Notes: generated from the sequence alone by a model not told the origin. 64,000 bases of DNA from Zanthoxylum bungeanum (GCA_019454045.1 SKCR01047776.1:62001-126000); one strand, 5' to 3'. Positions 22,768-34,649 are shown, counted from the first letter of the stretch. A program made the numbers and translations.

Positions 22768-23741
22768 AATTTATGTTCAATTAAATTATCATGATTCATT
22801 TCATGTCCAACTTGAGGGGAACCCAAAATGTCACACACAACAAAGTCGAAATCAATGGTTAACAATGCACAGTACAAATTTAACTGCATATATGATTGTT
22901 GTAGGAATTGTTCATAAATGGTTCAATGTGTTTAATTATTGAAGAAATCATTTATGAGGTTCTATAGTGGATTAGGGATTGGTGAATGACGATAGGGGCA
23001 CTTTGGGAATTGGAATAAATAAATAAAATTGAATAGTAATGTAAATAGTAAAATTTGTTATTTGTTATTTGTTTTGAATTCCAATTCGGCCCAAACTCTT
23101 ATTAGGGTTTTATAATCTTATTAAACCACTAAATTAAGATCCAATGGCTAAGATTAAATTAGCATTTATCCCACATCAGATTCTTAATTAATTTTGTTGT
23201 CTTTTGAGCACCTATATAAACCCAAAGAATTCGTTACAAATTTTTGCAGAAAAACCTTTCATATCTTGGGTTTATATAATTGGGAAACTCTAAAGTTTAT
23301 GAGTAAGCCACTGATTTTGAGGATCCTTAAGTCTAATTGACTAGAGGAACCTCGAGTTAAAAGTTTTGAGGTATTTTCCTAGGCTAGCACCAATGGCAAA
23401 ATACACGTGCACTCAAGGCGTAGTCTTGCAGTTGAATTTTGGCTTTGGTGTGTGGACCTTTGGAGGCCACACACTTGGGTGGCTCTTTGGAACGTGGAAG
23501 AGTTTGCTGAGTTCGAGAAAAACTTGTTGATTGGAGAGAGGATTGGAGAAGACTTCGGTTCAAGTAAGTCTTTTTCTTTCTTTATTTTAATTAGAGATCT
23601 TATGATAGTTACCATGTTTAGGTTTATGTTCTTTGCATGTTTTTATGAGTTTTTATGCTTAGAATATATAGTAACATGCCTAGGCTTGTAGAATAATCAA
23701 AATAAAAGGGTCTTGGGAAAAGAGATAGCGGCATCCCAACA
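22768..23741 (+). mobile_element. Cop1 3' LTR, right part
   Basis: Resumes after CopB and ends GGGTCTTGGGAAAAG...GCATCCCAACA, matching the 5' LTR end at 1-92. A TATA-like CTATATAAAC lies at 23212-23221, with AT-rich sequence upstream. No coding sequence is supported. Confidence 0.75.
23212..23221 (+). promoter_or_regulatory. TATA box of Cop1 LTR
   Basis: CTATATAAAC within GAGCACCTATATAAACCC, a good plant TATA context, about 520 bp before the LTR end. The start site would lie near 23245. Confidence 0.55.
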
Positions 23742-24298
23742 GATCCTCCAGGGATGGGACCCTACCTTTATCCTGGAAGATACACGTAAAAGGACATGTA
23801 ACTCAACGGACAAAGCACATGGCAATATATTTTCCGCATCTTCAGGACAACAAAGGAAAGCTTCAGAGGCTTTCTGAGGGTATTGACATTGGAACGCGAC
23901 ATCGCCGGAAGGGTAGTAGGAGAAAAATGCAAGCCGAGAATGGCAGCAAACTCCTCAAGGAGAGGACATGTTTCGAAATCTTGGAATCAGAAGACATGAT
24001 TTTCAGTATCCCAAAAAGATAAGGTTGCTTTTAAAAAGGCGTAATCCACATTGACCCGGTGCAGGTAGCGAATAGCAGAAAGATGAGCCAGGTCGGGGGA
24101 TGACCAGTCTACCACCCAACGAATAAGGGACATCACAGAATCTTGAGCCATGAGAGCAAAGATAACTGAGCAATCACCGGAGGAGAATTGACAGAAGGAA
24201 ACTGTAAGCAGGCCAAGGGGGCACCCAAAGCTTTTTATAGGCAAAGGGCACTGAAGGCCAAAAGGATTCCTAAAGGGGTGAAGAAAACCCTCTAGCAC
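23742..24298 (-). pseudogene. Gyp antisense ORF: plant-mobile-domain/DUF7745-like fragment
   Basis: On the minus strand the frame from 24298 includes MAQDSVMSLIRWVVDWSSPD, then AIRYLHRVNVDYAFLKATL, then FWDTENHVF. After one TGA (near 23987) the same frame reads FQDFETCPLLEEFAAILGL. The pattern of a Trp-Asp plus His-x-Phe block followed by C-P-x-x-E-E-F resembles plant mobile domain/DUF7745 proteins. Antisense extra ORFs just upstream of the 3' LTR are known in Tat-type plant gypsy elements, and this one is in that position. Family assignment is from memory of the motif; the N-terminus is missing. Confidence 0.5.
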
Positions 24299-24405
24299 AA
24301 AGAATGCCTAACCAAAGTTGACATCAAGGAATAGGACAGAGAAAGCCTATCAGAGTAGGGAATGATTCCATGCATACATGCACACATATCGCATACACAT
24401 AATTT
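24299..24405 (+). other. Gyp 3' untranslated region before minisatellite
   Basis: Non-coding sequence between the antisense pseudogene and the tandem repeat. No motif recognised. Confidence 0.4.
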
Positions 24406-24429
24406 TTGTTCCCAGGCTTTGAAGAAAAA

Positions 24430-24815
24430 GAAAGAGCGGCGAGGATGAGCAACTCTAAGAATGGAAAGGAACCTCGGGAACGAGGACGAGCAACTCCAAG
24501 AATGGAGAGGAAACTCGAGAATGAGGAGGAGCAACTCCAAGAATGGAGAAGAACTCCAAGAATGGAGAGGAAACTCAGGAATGAGGATGAGAAACTCTAA
24601 GAATGGAGAACAATCTTGGGAATGAGGACGAGGAACTCCGAGAATGGAGAACAACCTCAGGAATAAGGACGAGCAACTCCAAGAATGGAGAAGAACCTCG
24701 GGAATGAGGATGAGCAACTCCAAGAATAGAGAGAAACCTCGGGAATGAGGATGAAGAAATCCGGGAATAGAGAGGAACTCCGAGAATTGAGAACAATCTC
24801 TGGAAAGAGGACGAG
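24430..24815 (+). repeat. Minisatellite in Gyp 3' region, ~42-bp unit
   Basis: Degenerate repeats around GGGAATGAGGACGAGCAACT and CCAAGAATGGAGA, period about 42 bp with shorter variants. Because the period is a multiple of three, long open frames appear on both strands; these are not genes. Tandem repeats upstream of the 3' LTR are typical of Tat/Ogre-type gypsy elements. Confidence 0.75.
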
Positions 24816-24910
24816 CGAAGAGCCTCAAGAATGAGAACAGATCAGGTAAGTAAAAAATGCATGCATGACTTTGATATAGTTGTCACTATCACACAATGCA
24901 AAAACCCCAT

Positions 24911-24925
24911 CAAAGTGGGGGCGAT
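24911..24925 (+). other. Gyp polypurine tract
   Basis: CAAAGTGGGGGCGAT directly before the LTR start TGTAGACATT. LARD has a similar tract on the minus strand (TGTGGGGACGAC, 28398-28409). Confidence 0.75.
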
Positions 24926-25240
24926 TGTAGACATTTCATTTTTTATATGAGCCCGATGATGAGCCTCGTATGTAGGCACTACCTGAAAAGTTATGGAAGT
25001 TGTGAAAAATGAATGTCGGAAGGAAGGAAAACCTCCAAAATTAGCCCATCATCGAATTCAGACTCACTAGCTAGCCTCGGATTCACTTAGTCAGCTTCTG
25101 CATCAAACCGTAGCCTCAGACACGCATCTGCCCCTACTTCAGACCTCTCATGCAGCCCATGATATCGGCTCATGCTATCCACGCGGCCCAAAACCCCATG
25201 CACACCCAAATCCCCTTATCAAATCACTAGGAGGCAGCGG

Positions 25241-25250
25241 CTATAAAAGA
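25241..25250 (+). promoter_or_regulatory. TATA box of Gyp LTR
   Basis: CTATAAAAGA about 315 bp into the LTR, in the context GCAGCGGCTATAAAAGAGAA. Confidence 0.6.
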
Positions 25251-25339
25251 GAACAAAAATAATGGGAATGAGGCCAGCATTGTAAAAAAACAAGAAAAAA
25301 TTAAAAACAAAGAAGGAAAAAAACCCCAATAAATAAAGG

Positions 25340-25600
25340 CATGAAGCATAGGCGTGAAATAGAGGCGTGAAGCAGAAGCGTGAAGTAGAGGCGTGAAGCA
25401 GAAATAATGAAACAATAAACCATAAATAGCAAACAGCAAACCAGAAATATCAAACAGCGAACCAAAAATAGCAACCAATAACCAGAAACAGCGAAACATA
25501 AAACCAGAAATAGCAAAATAGTGAACCAGAAACAGCGAACCAGCAACCAGAAATAGCAAACTAGTAACCAGAAATAGCTACCGGCAAACCTTGAAACCAA
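25340..25600 (+). repeat. Short tandem repeats in Gyp LTR
   Basis: Two adjacent degenerate sets: GGCGTGAAGCAGAAG-type units (25340-25400) and AACCAGAAATAGC-type units of about 14-28 bp (25415-25590). They sit just after the putative transcription start. Confidence 0.65.
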
Positions 25601-26297
25601 GCTTCGATCCTTCTGGCGATGGCCTAACGCACTTCCGAGAAAGCAACTTAAAACGTAAGACCTGAGGGCACCTTACCATATATTTTTTATAGTTCTGGAT
25701 GCTGCGTGCCTGACTGGACATGAAATACGTCCAGCCATGTATGCAAAGCCCTACATAAAGAATGGCCAAATCTCTAGTCACATTTTCTTCTTTGGCATTT
25801 TGTTGTTTATCTTTTTATCTATTTATCGTTATTTTATTATTTCACCTTTATTTTGTTTGTTCATGTTGATGATTATCCGTTTATGCATGGTTATATTTTT
25901 ATGTCCGTTTACATTGCATTGATGATTATGTGTGTTATTATCCCTCACGGTATATCAGATGGAAACCCAGACGTAAATCCCGTAGCCGAATATGAATGGA
26001 TGGTAGTACGGCTTGTACTTGGGATATAACTCCACGTGCCACTCGGGAAATACTCATAAATGCGTGATTGAACCCCCATTTTTTTGCCGTTTATCTTAAT
26101 GAATCATTTTCTTTTGAATTGTTTCCTTTATGTTATGATCATTATTATTTCCATAGCCCATCACGCACGACTGTTTATTATTGACGCTTTTCCTGCTTTT
26201 GGTTGTTTATTATAATTTTCCTTATCCCATCCTATTTTTCTTAATTTACTATGATTTTGGAATCACGTTATTGTGATTACTATTTTGGTTTGGGTAT

Positions 26298-26302
26298 GTT
26301 AT
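26298..26302. repeat. LARD target-site duplication, left copy
   Basis: GTTAT, repeated exactly at 34645-34649 after the right LTR. Confidence 0.88.
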
Positions 26303-28397
26303 TGTAGGACACAGAAATCGACGACGATGTTCTAGGCTCGCGACCTAGTTGGGAGTACGGAATAACCCACGGGGGAACTAAACCGGAGAAATAACATGGA
26401 GTCGCCACCCGGTGTGAACCGGGAAAATGATTTAAGGCCGCACTCACCCCTCACAAGGGAAGACCACAAATCGTTGGGTTCGGAATGGTCCCTTACTTAT
26501 GCACTTGTAATGAAATGATTTGTGCAATAACTTAACCGAATCTAAGCAACATATATATCTAAGAATAACCTAGATCTAGTTCACATTCATGAAAGTAAAT
26601 CCTACGTCTAAGTTTGCATGCTTTGAAAGTAAGTCATTATAACGACAAGCATACAATATCACACAATGGGCATGTTGAATTATCAAACACAAAGAATAAA
26701 TAACATCCTAAACATAAACGTAAATTAAATTACTATTGCAAAAGAAAATTAACTAAATCATGCATAAAGAAATATCATAATCATGCATAAAATAAATAAC
26801 TTATTAGACTTAATCATGCTAAATAAATAAATAATCTACTAGACTAAATCATGCTCGAATACAAGGTTGGATGAAATGGAACACGTGTGTCTCTCAAGTG
26901 GTACGTGGCATTGTATCCCGAGTGCAAACAAAAATACCGTCCATTCGGATTTGGCTACGAAATTTACGTCCAGGTTTCCATCCGATATACCGCAAGAGAG
27001 ACCACATATTTCGTTCATCCGGAAATCACATCATGCACCAATCCACAATACTCATATGAAATAAAGTACTAAAATAAATAAAAATAAATGATAATAAATA
27101 AAGAAAGTGCCCTCAGGTCTAACCTCTTTTGTCGTCTCTCGGAAGTGCGTTACACGGCTTTCGGAAGGGTTGATGCTCATCAACTTCTTTGGTTCACTGG
27201 TTCAACATTTTCCTTCACTGTTTCACTGTTTGGGCTGCTATTTTTACTCTATTTTGCTGCTGTTTTCACTGTATTATCTGGTCACTGTTTTGAGGTAATT
27301 AATGGAATGTTTTGAGGGTTATTTGGACTGGTTTGGGCTGCGGTTTTTGGACAGTTTTTGGGGGTTGTTCTGGGCAGTTTATGCGTGGACTTTTGGGCGT
27401 TTAATTGAAGGGCTTCAAGTGGCAGTTCACGTTGAGTCGTTGGCTGGTTAGGGGCAGTGTGGCGTGATGAAGGCAGTACGTGTAGTGGAGTGTGAAGGGC
27501 TGATGAAGTTATGTGGCTATGTGACGTGATGAAGGCAGTGCACTTGGTGCGTGAAGGGCTGATGAAGTTATGTGGCTAGGAGTGAGTGGAGTGGCGTGAA
27601 TGGGCAATGCACTTGGTGCGTGAATGGGCAGGGCTTATGAACGGCAAATGGAGAAGGCTATGTGTGGTAATGTGGAGGTGATTTGCGACTTTGGGCGTGA
27701 ATTACTTCTTGGTGTTTTTTGTGTGAATGAACTAGGTTTATTTTCTTGTATTTTCGTAGGAATGAGCCAGTGGTTTAATGTGTTGGTGAAGGGTTCTTTT
27801 TATAGGAAAATGGATGGGGGCTATCCTTTTTTGAGAAGGAAAATGATTTGTGCATTAATGAGAGATATTTTTAATTAGTATGTGAAAGGAAAAATCTTTT
27901 AATTAGGGAAGTGTTTTGATTTAATTTGATTTCTTCTCTTTTAGTTAGGGATATGATTTGATTTGTATCTTTTAATTAGGGAACGTAATATAGATGGATT
28001 AGGAAAGTATTTGATGGGATTTCTTTAATTTAGGAAGGGGATTTGGCTTGATTTATGCATGTGTTTAATGTGTGTTTTGTTATTTAGAAAGGCTAGTGGG
28101 TGTGTGGCTTAAGTCTTTGGGCGTGTGGGCTTGGTCTATTTAGTGGGCTTGGTGTGTGGTTTGGTTACGTGTGGGCTTGGTGTGTGTCTTGCGGGGTTTT
28201 GGGCTAAGGGTGTGTTTTTAAAATGGAGGTCCAACAAGCGAACCCGAAGCTAATCCAGCAAATTAAATACAATAGAAATGTCAATTCTTGACCTGTCCCT
28301 TCCGACGTCCGTTTCCCGCGGCTTCCACAATTAAAGAGGTAGTGTCTCCATGCGAGACTCATTATCGTGACTTATATGCAAAAATGCAGTGCCTACA
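26303..28397 (-). mobile_element. LARD 3' LTR (element runs right to left)
   Basis: 2095 bp, TGTAGGACACAG to GCCTACA on the plus strand. Its partner is at 32499-34644. Orientation is minus because the primer site is next to the right LTR, the purine tract next to this one, and the TATA box (CCTATAAAAAG on the minus strand, near 27793-27803) points left. A tandem repeat of about 57 bp is present in two copies near 27455-27580. Confidence 0.88.
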
Positions 28398-28409
28398 GTC
28401 GTCCCCACA
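28398..28409 (-). other. LARD polypurine tract
   Basis: Minus-strand TGTGGGGACGAC abuts the LTR start TGTAGGCACT. It resembles the Gyp tract. Confidence 0.65.
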
Positions 28410-28524
28410 TTGATGGGACTTGTGCAGTGTGTGACAATGACAATTTTATCAAAGTTATGCAATGCATTTTTACTTACCTGGCTCGCCAGCTGTTGTTTAA
28501 CTTACTTGTTATCCTGGGATGCTT

Positions 28525-29535
28525 TGACCTTTGGGCTTTGTTCCCAAACTATATTGAATATGGGCTTTGTTCCCGAACTGTGTTGAGAGAGGGATTTATT
28601 CCCCTCGGCTTTATTCCCATCGGCTTTGTTCCCGAACTGTGTTAAGAGAGGGCTTTATTCCCAAACTGTGTTAAGATAGGGCTTTATTTCCCCGGGTTTT
28701 GTTCCCGAACTGTGTCAAGATAGGACTTTATTCCCCTGGGATTTGTACCCGAACTGTGTTGAGAGAGGGCTTTATTCCACTGGGCATTGTTCCCGAACTA
28801 TGTTAAGATAGGGCTTTATTCCCCTGGGCTTTATTCCCGAACTGTGTTAATATAGGGCTTTATTCCCCTGGGCTTTATTCCTGAACTTTGTTAAGCTATG
28901 GCTTTATTCCCCTGGGCTTTATTCCCGAGTTGTGCTAAGATAGGGCTTTATTCCCCTGGGCTTTGTTCCCGAGTTGTGCTAAGATAGGGCTTTATTCCCG
29001 AGCTGTGCTAAGATATGGCTTTATTCCCCCCGGCTTTATTCCCGAGGGGTTTTGAAAGTGTGCTTTATTCCCCTGGGCTTTGTTCCCGAACTGTGTAGAG
29101 AGTGGGCTTTGTTCCTGGGCTTTATTCCCGAATTGTATTGACTATGGGCTTTGTTCCCGAGCTGTACTGAATGTGGACTTGGTTCTCTGGGCTTTATTCC
29201 CGAGCTTTGTAGAGAGTGGGCTTTGTTCCCGAACTGTGTTGAAATAGGGCTTTATTCCCCTGGGCTTTATTCTGGAACTGTGTTGAGAGTGGGCTTTGTT
29301 CCATGGGCTTTATTCCTGAACTGTGTTGAAATAGGGCTTTATTCCCGATCTGTGTAGACTATGGGCTTTGTTCCCTAGCTGTACTGAATGTCGGCTTTGT
29401 TTCCTAGGCTTGCTGAATGTGGGCTTTATTCCCAAACTTTCTGAATGTGGGCTTTGTTCCCGACATGTGCAGAATTTGGGCTTTATTCCCGAGCTATACT
29501 GAATGTGGGCTTTGTTCCCTGGGCTTGTTCCTGAA
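28525..29535 (-). repeat. LARD tandem array 1 (about 45-bp units)
   Basis: About 1 kb of irregular repeats built from GGGCTTTATTCCCCTGGG, CTTTGTTCCCGAACTGTG and TTAAGATA words (plus-strand reading). Units vary from about 30 to 60 bp. No protein is likely. Confidence 0.8.
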
Positions 29536-29579
29536 CTGATACTAATGTTGATGTGTCTCTATACCCTGAGTGTCATACC

Positions 29580-29995
29580 CGGCAAAACTGATACTGATAT
29601 TGACGTGTCTCCATACCCGTAGTGCTGATGATATGTGTCTCCATACCTGGAGTGCTGATAATGTGTGTCTCCATACCTGTAGTGCTGATGATGTGTATCT
29701 TCATACCCGGAGTGCCGATGATGTGTGTCTCCATACCCAGAGTGCTGATGATGTGTGTCTCCATACCCGGAGTGTTGATGATGTGTGTCTCCATACCCGA
29801 AGTTCTGATGATGTGTGTCTCCATACCCGGAGTGTTGATGAGGTATGTCTTCATACCCGGAGTGCTGATGATGTGTGTCTCTATACCCAGAGTTCTGATG
29901 ATGTGTGTCTCCATACCCGGAGTGCTGATGATGTGTCTCCCCATACCCGGAGTGCTGATGATGTGTGTCTCCATACCCGGAGTGCTGATGTGGGC
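29580..29995 (-). repeat. LARD tandem array 2 (30-bp units)
   Basis: About fourteen copies of a 30-bp unit (GATGATGTGTGTCTCCATAC followed by CCGGAGTGCT). Ten codons per unit give open frames on both strands: HTRSADDVCL repeats on plus, GDTHHQHSGY repeats on minus. Variation between units is mostly single bases. Confidence 0.9.
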
Positions 29996-30745
29996 CTCGC
30001 CCCAAACTGATACTGATATGGGCCTCACCCTCAAACTGATACTGATGCGGGCCTCGCCCCCAGACTAATACTTAAGTGGGCCTCGCCCTCAAACTGATAC
30101 TGATGTGGGCCTCACCCAAAACTGATATTGATGCGGGCCTCGCCCCCAGACTATACTTATGTGGGCCTCGCCCTCAAATAGATACTGATGTGGGCCTCGC
30201 CCCAAACTGATACTGATGTGGGCCTCGACCCTGGGACTCATCCCCAAGCTGATACTGATGTGGGCCTCGACCTTGGGACTCATCTCCAAAACCGATGTTG
30301 ATGTGGGCCTCGCCCCCAAACTGATACTAATGTGGTCCTCGCCCCCAGACTGATTCTTATGTGGGCCTCGCCTTCAAACTGATACTGATGTGGACCTCGC
30401 CCCAAACCGATGCTGATGTGGGCCTCGACCCTGAGACTCATCCCCAAACTGATATTGATGTGGGCCTCGACCCTGGGATTAATACTTATGTTGGCCTCGC
30501 CCTCAAACTGATACTGATGTGGGCCTCGCCCCAAACTGATACTGATGTGGGCCTCGCCCTCAAATTGATAGTGATGCGGGCCTCGCCCCCAGACTGATAC
30601 TTATGTGGGACTCGCCCTCAAACTGATACTGATGTGGGCCTCGCCCCAAACTAATGTTGATGTGGGCCTCGACCTTGGGACTCATCCTCAAGCTGATATT
30701 GATTAGGCCTCGACCCTGGGATTCATCCCTAAAACTGATGTTGAT
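29996..30745 (-). repeat. LARD tandem array 3 (about 28-30-bp units)
   Basis: About 25 units of GATACTGATGTGGGCCTCGC plus CCCAAACT-type ends, some extended by GACCCTGGGACTCATC. It joins array 2 directly and shares the CTGATACTGATG word. Confidence 0.85.
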
Positions 30746-32478
30746 GCTGATTTGGTGGTTCATTCCAACATATTGTACTGCCTCTCACGAGATAATCCTG
30801 ATAGCTAAACATATTTTCGTCCTCAACGGATGCTTCGCGTCGAAACCAGAGAACCTTCAAAGTACTTAATAAACTTATATCTGCTCATCTGAATGAGTGA
30901 TCTGAACTAGACTCCTAGTATGTGTGTGCCAAGGCTCTTTTGAAGCTTAATCCTTAAGTAAGCTAACTCGATGATTTTGTCTCGGAGAATTGGATCGATG
31001 GGTCGAACCAACCTAGATGTCTCGATCACACTCTGTGATTACTTCGTCATACTCAATATGATATGGTCTTCTTCTTTTTTCTCTTGTCTTTTTTTTTTTC
31101 ATTTTGAACTTTCTTTTTTCTTTTTTCTTTTTTCTTTTTTTTTTCTTTCTTTTTCTTTCTTTGACACACCTACCCTTTAAGGTAGCATTTCTCCTCATGG
31201 TGGTCCTAATACTCGCCCATGGGTAGCTTCACGCTTATCGGTTATAGGCGGTCTATTTTTCTTTTCTTTTCATTGTATAGACTTTTTCTTTGTTTCCAAC
31301 CATAGCATATATCGTAGCATAAGTAAACCAGGATGGACATCCAGGCAAACGATCATTCATCGATCCACAATCTCTTCAACTAGTCACCTTTCCGACTACT
31401 CAGGCTTTCACTGCTAAGATCCTATAATTAAGTGTTCGCGAGTCTAGTCAAGATCAACTACTCAAAATATCGGATCAGAGTACATCTCTTACTTATTGTT
31501 TTTAAGGTTTCACCCTAAAGCAAATATTTTCATCATTGGACTTATCCATAACTGTTAAGGACTTAAAAACAATCTTTTTTTTTCTTTTTTTTTCTTTTTT
31601 TTGGGCCCACCATGGTCTTTCTATCCTTGTCGTACAGTTTTCTGTTCCTCGGTTTCCTTTTCCCGATATCCATGTTTGCTAAACTCTTTTTGACAAATCT
31701 TTTTTTTCTTCTCTAACCCAACGGGTATCTATTATGGCTTTTAAGACAGATGGGTTAACATGATGCATGTATGCATGAGATGCACGAGATTCGTGCGATG
31801 CATGGAATATATAAGTCGGCCCATTATCATTTTAAAGCATTCAATCATGCTATTACGTGGTGCAAACTTGTCCCAATTGAAAAGGCCCAACATGTTTACA
31901 CTTTTGCGATAACATGGCTAAATAACTTCAAATGATAAGAGGCATACACGCAAAAATGGCCCATCGGCATTTTAGAAGCTTTCGGCCCAATTTCCATAAA
32001 GCACGGACTCATCCCAGTTTAAATGGCCCAACAAGCCCATACCTCATGTCAAAAAGTCCAACAGAATCCAAATGACGATGGTCCTAAACGCAGGCATAAA
32101 GGAATAGTCTCTATTGGTCCTACGACTATAGTTCATATGTGGGTTTATAGGGGTACGGACAAAGGCTCTCGTCGACGAAGGGTTGCCCACAACTAGGTCT
32201 CCCCACTCAAGGGTCCGAGCGACCAAGTGAGCGTGGTGACAGGAATAAACAACAAGTCCTCCAAATTATTCTGTCACAGTGAGCTACGGGTAAATGATTA
32301 TCTAGGTGCCTTTACAGCTTTTCCTTATAGAAAGGTAGTGAATGAAGGAATACACCAAACCATCACCTAGCCTTAATAATGCCTTCGATTAAACCCATTT
32401 TCAACCCACTATAGACATGGTTAACTAAAGCAAAAATCACAATCACTACAAGACATTATTTCGGGGCCGATTCTCTAT
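30746..32478 (-). other. LARD leader, no coding sequence seen
   Basis: 1.7 kb without a credible frame. It contains T-rich/CT tracts at about 31068-31160 and 31577-31602 (purine-rich in the element sense). No gag or pol motif was found on either strand, so the element appears non-autonomous. Confidence 0.65.
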
Positions 32479-32495
32479 CCCCAGTGGAGTCGCCA
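32479..32495 (-). other. LARD primer-binding site
   Basis: Minus-strand TGGCGACTCCACTGGGG, three bases from the LTR end. This matches the type of primer site common in Tat-like plant gypsy elements, usually assigned to tRNA-Arg (from memory). It sets the element orientation. Confidence 0.8.
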
Positions 32496-32498
32496 GAC

Positions 32499-34644
32499 TG
32501 TAGGACACAGAAATCGGCGACGCTGTTCTAGGCTCGCGGACTAGTTGGGAGTACGGAATAGGCCTGCGGGGGAACTAAACCAGAGAAATAACATGGAGTC
32601 GCCACCCGGTGTGAACCAAGAAAATGATTTAAGGCCACATTCACCCCTCGCAAGGGAATACCTCAAACTGTTGGGTTCGGAATGGTCTCTTACTTATGCC
32701 ATTTATAATGAAATGATTTGTGCAATAACTTAACCGAATCTACGCAACATATATATCCAAGAATAACCTAGATCTAGTTCACATTCATGAAAGTAAAACC
32801 TACGTCTAAGTTTGCATGCTTTGAAAGTAAGTCATTATAACGGCAAGCATACAATATCACACAATGAGCATGTTGAATTATCAAACACAAAGAATAAATA
32901 ACATCCTAAACACAAACGTAAATTAAATTACTATTGCAAAAGAAAAATAACTAAATCATGCATAAATAAATATCATAATCATGCTTAAAAATAAATAACT
33001 TATTAGACTTAATCATGCTAAATAAATAAATAATTTACTAGACTAAATCATGCTCGAATACAAGGTTGGATGAAATGGAATACATGTGTCTCTAAAGTGG
33101 TACGTGGCATTGTATCCCAAGTACAAACCGTAATACCGTCCATTCGGATTCGGCTAGGGAATTTACGTTCGGGTTTCTATCCGATATACCGCAAGAGAGA
33201 CCACATATTCCGTTCATCCGGAAATCACATCATGCACCAATCCATAATACTCATATGAAATAAAGTACTAAAATAAATAAAAATAAAGGATAATAAATAA
33301 AGAAGGTGCCCTCAGGTCTAACCTCTTTTGTCGTCTCTTGGAAGTGCGTTACACGGCCGTCGCAAGGGTTGATGTTCTGTAACTCCTTCGGTTCACTGGT
33401 TCACATTTTCCTTCGCTGTTTCGCTGTTTGGGCTGTTACTTTTACTCCGTTTCGCTACTATATTTGCTATATATTCTGGTCACTTTTTTGAGGTAATTAA
33501 GGGATTGTTTTGCGAGTTATTTGACTGGTTTAGGCTGAGGTTTTTGGACAGTTTTTGGGGGTTGTTCTGGCCAGTTTATGCGTGGACTTTTGGGCATTTA
33601 ATTGAAGGGCTTCAAGGGGCAGTTCACTTTAAGTCATTGGCTGGTTAGGGCAGTGTGGCGTGATGAAGGCAGTATGTGTAGTGGAGTGTGAAGGGCTGAT
33701 GAAGTTATGTGGCTATGTGGCATGATGAAGGTAGTGCACTTGGTGCGTGAAGGGCTGATGAAGTTATGTGGCTATGTGGCGTGATGAAGGCAGTGCACTT
33801 GGAGCGTGAATGGCTGATGAAGTCATGTGGCTAGGAGTGAGTGGAGTGGCATGAATGGGCAGTGCATTTGGTGCGTGAATGGGCAGGGATTATGGACGGC
33901 AAAGGGAGAAGGCTATGTGCGGCAATGTGAAAGTGATTTGGGACTTTGGGCGTGAATTACTTCTTGGTGTTTTTTGTGTGAATGTACTAGGTTTATTTTC
34001 CTTGTATTTTCGTAGGAATGAGCCAGAGTTTTAATGTGTTGGTGAAGGGTTCTTTTTATAGGCAAAAGGATGGGGGCTATCCTTGTTTGAGAAGGAAAAG
34101 GATTTGTGCATTAATGAAAGATATTTTTAATTAGTATGTGATAAAGAAAAATATTTTAATTAGGGAAGTGTTTTGATTTAATTGAGTTCTTCTCTTTAGT
34201 TAGGGATATGATTTGATTTGTATCTTTTAATTAGGGAATGTAATTTAGGTGGATTAGGAAAGTATTTGATGGATTTCTTTAATTTAGGAAGGGGATTTGG
34301 CTTGATTTATGCATGTGTTTAATGTGTGTTTTGTTATTTAGGAAGGCTAGTGGGCGTGTGGCTTAAGTCTTTGGGCGTGTGGGCTTGGTCCATTTAGTGG
34401 GCTGGTGTGTGGCTGGTGACGTAGGGGCTTGGTGTGTGTCTTACGAGGTTTTGGGCTAAGGGTGTGTTTTTAAAATGGAGGTCCAACAAGCGAACCCGAA
34501 GCTAATCCAGTGAATTAAACCCAAAATGTCATTCTTGACCCTTCCCTTCCGACGTCCGTTTCTCGCGACTTCCACAATTAAAGAGGTAGTGTCTCCATGC
34601 GAGACTCATCATCGGGACTTATATGCAAAAATGCAGTGCCTGCA
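32499..34644 (-). mobile_element. LARD 5' LTR
   Basis: 2146 bp, closely similar to the left LTR. It has a third copy of the ~57-bp repeat near 33655-33830, which largely accounts for the 51-bp length difference. TATA box CCTATAAAAAG on the minus strand is near 34054-34064. It is followed on the plus strand by the target duplication GTTAT. Confidence 0.88.
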
Positions 34645-34649
34645 GTTAT
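34645..34649. repeat. LARD target-site duplication, right copy
   Basis: GTTAT, identical to 26298-26302. Confidence 0.88.

Larger units (their letters stand above)
24926..26302 (+). mobile_element. Gyp 3' LTR, left part
   Basis: Starts TGTAGACATTTC and is cut at 26302 by LARD; it resumes at 34650. It has a TATA box at 25241-25250 and, just downstream, short tandem repeats (25340-25600) of GGCGTGAAG- and AACCAGAAATAGC-type units. No coding sequence is supported. Frames listed on the minus strand there are products of the repeats. Confidence 0.78.

Noticed and set aside
24292..24828. 178-codon minus-strand frame
   Set aside because: Its repeated Leu/Ser/Phe-rich sequence is the translation of a ~42-bp minisatellite, which is open because the period is a multiple of three.
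25227..25600. Hydrophobic minus-strand frames suggesting membrane proteins
   Set aside because: They are antisense of short tandem repeats in the Gyp LTR, overlap each other in two frames and have no homologue pattern.
29151..29357. Open frames within LARD array 1
   Set aside because: They arise from tandem repetition; no start context, no domain, units vary in length and break the frame.
28525..30745. CRISPR-like array
   Set aside because: Repeats are contiguous and degenerate with no unique spacers, inside an LTR element of a plant genome.
32545..32733. Small coding gene in LARD LTR
   Set aside because: It is antisense to the element within the conserved LTR end; the second LTR has the same sequence with stops and no motif is visible.
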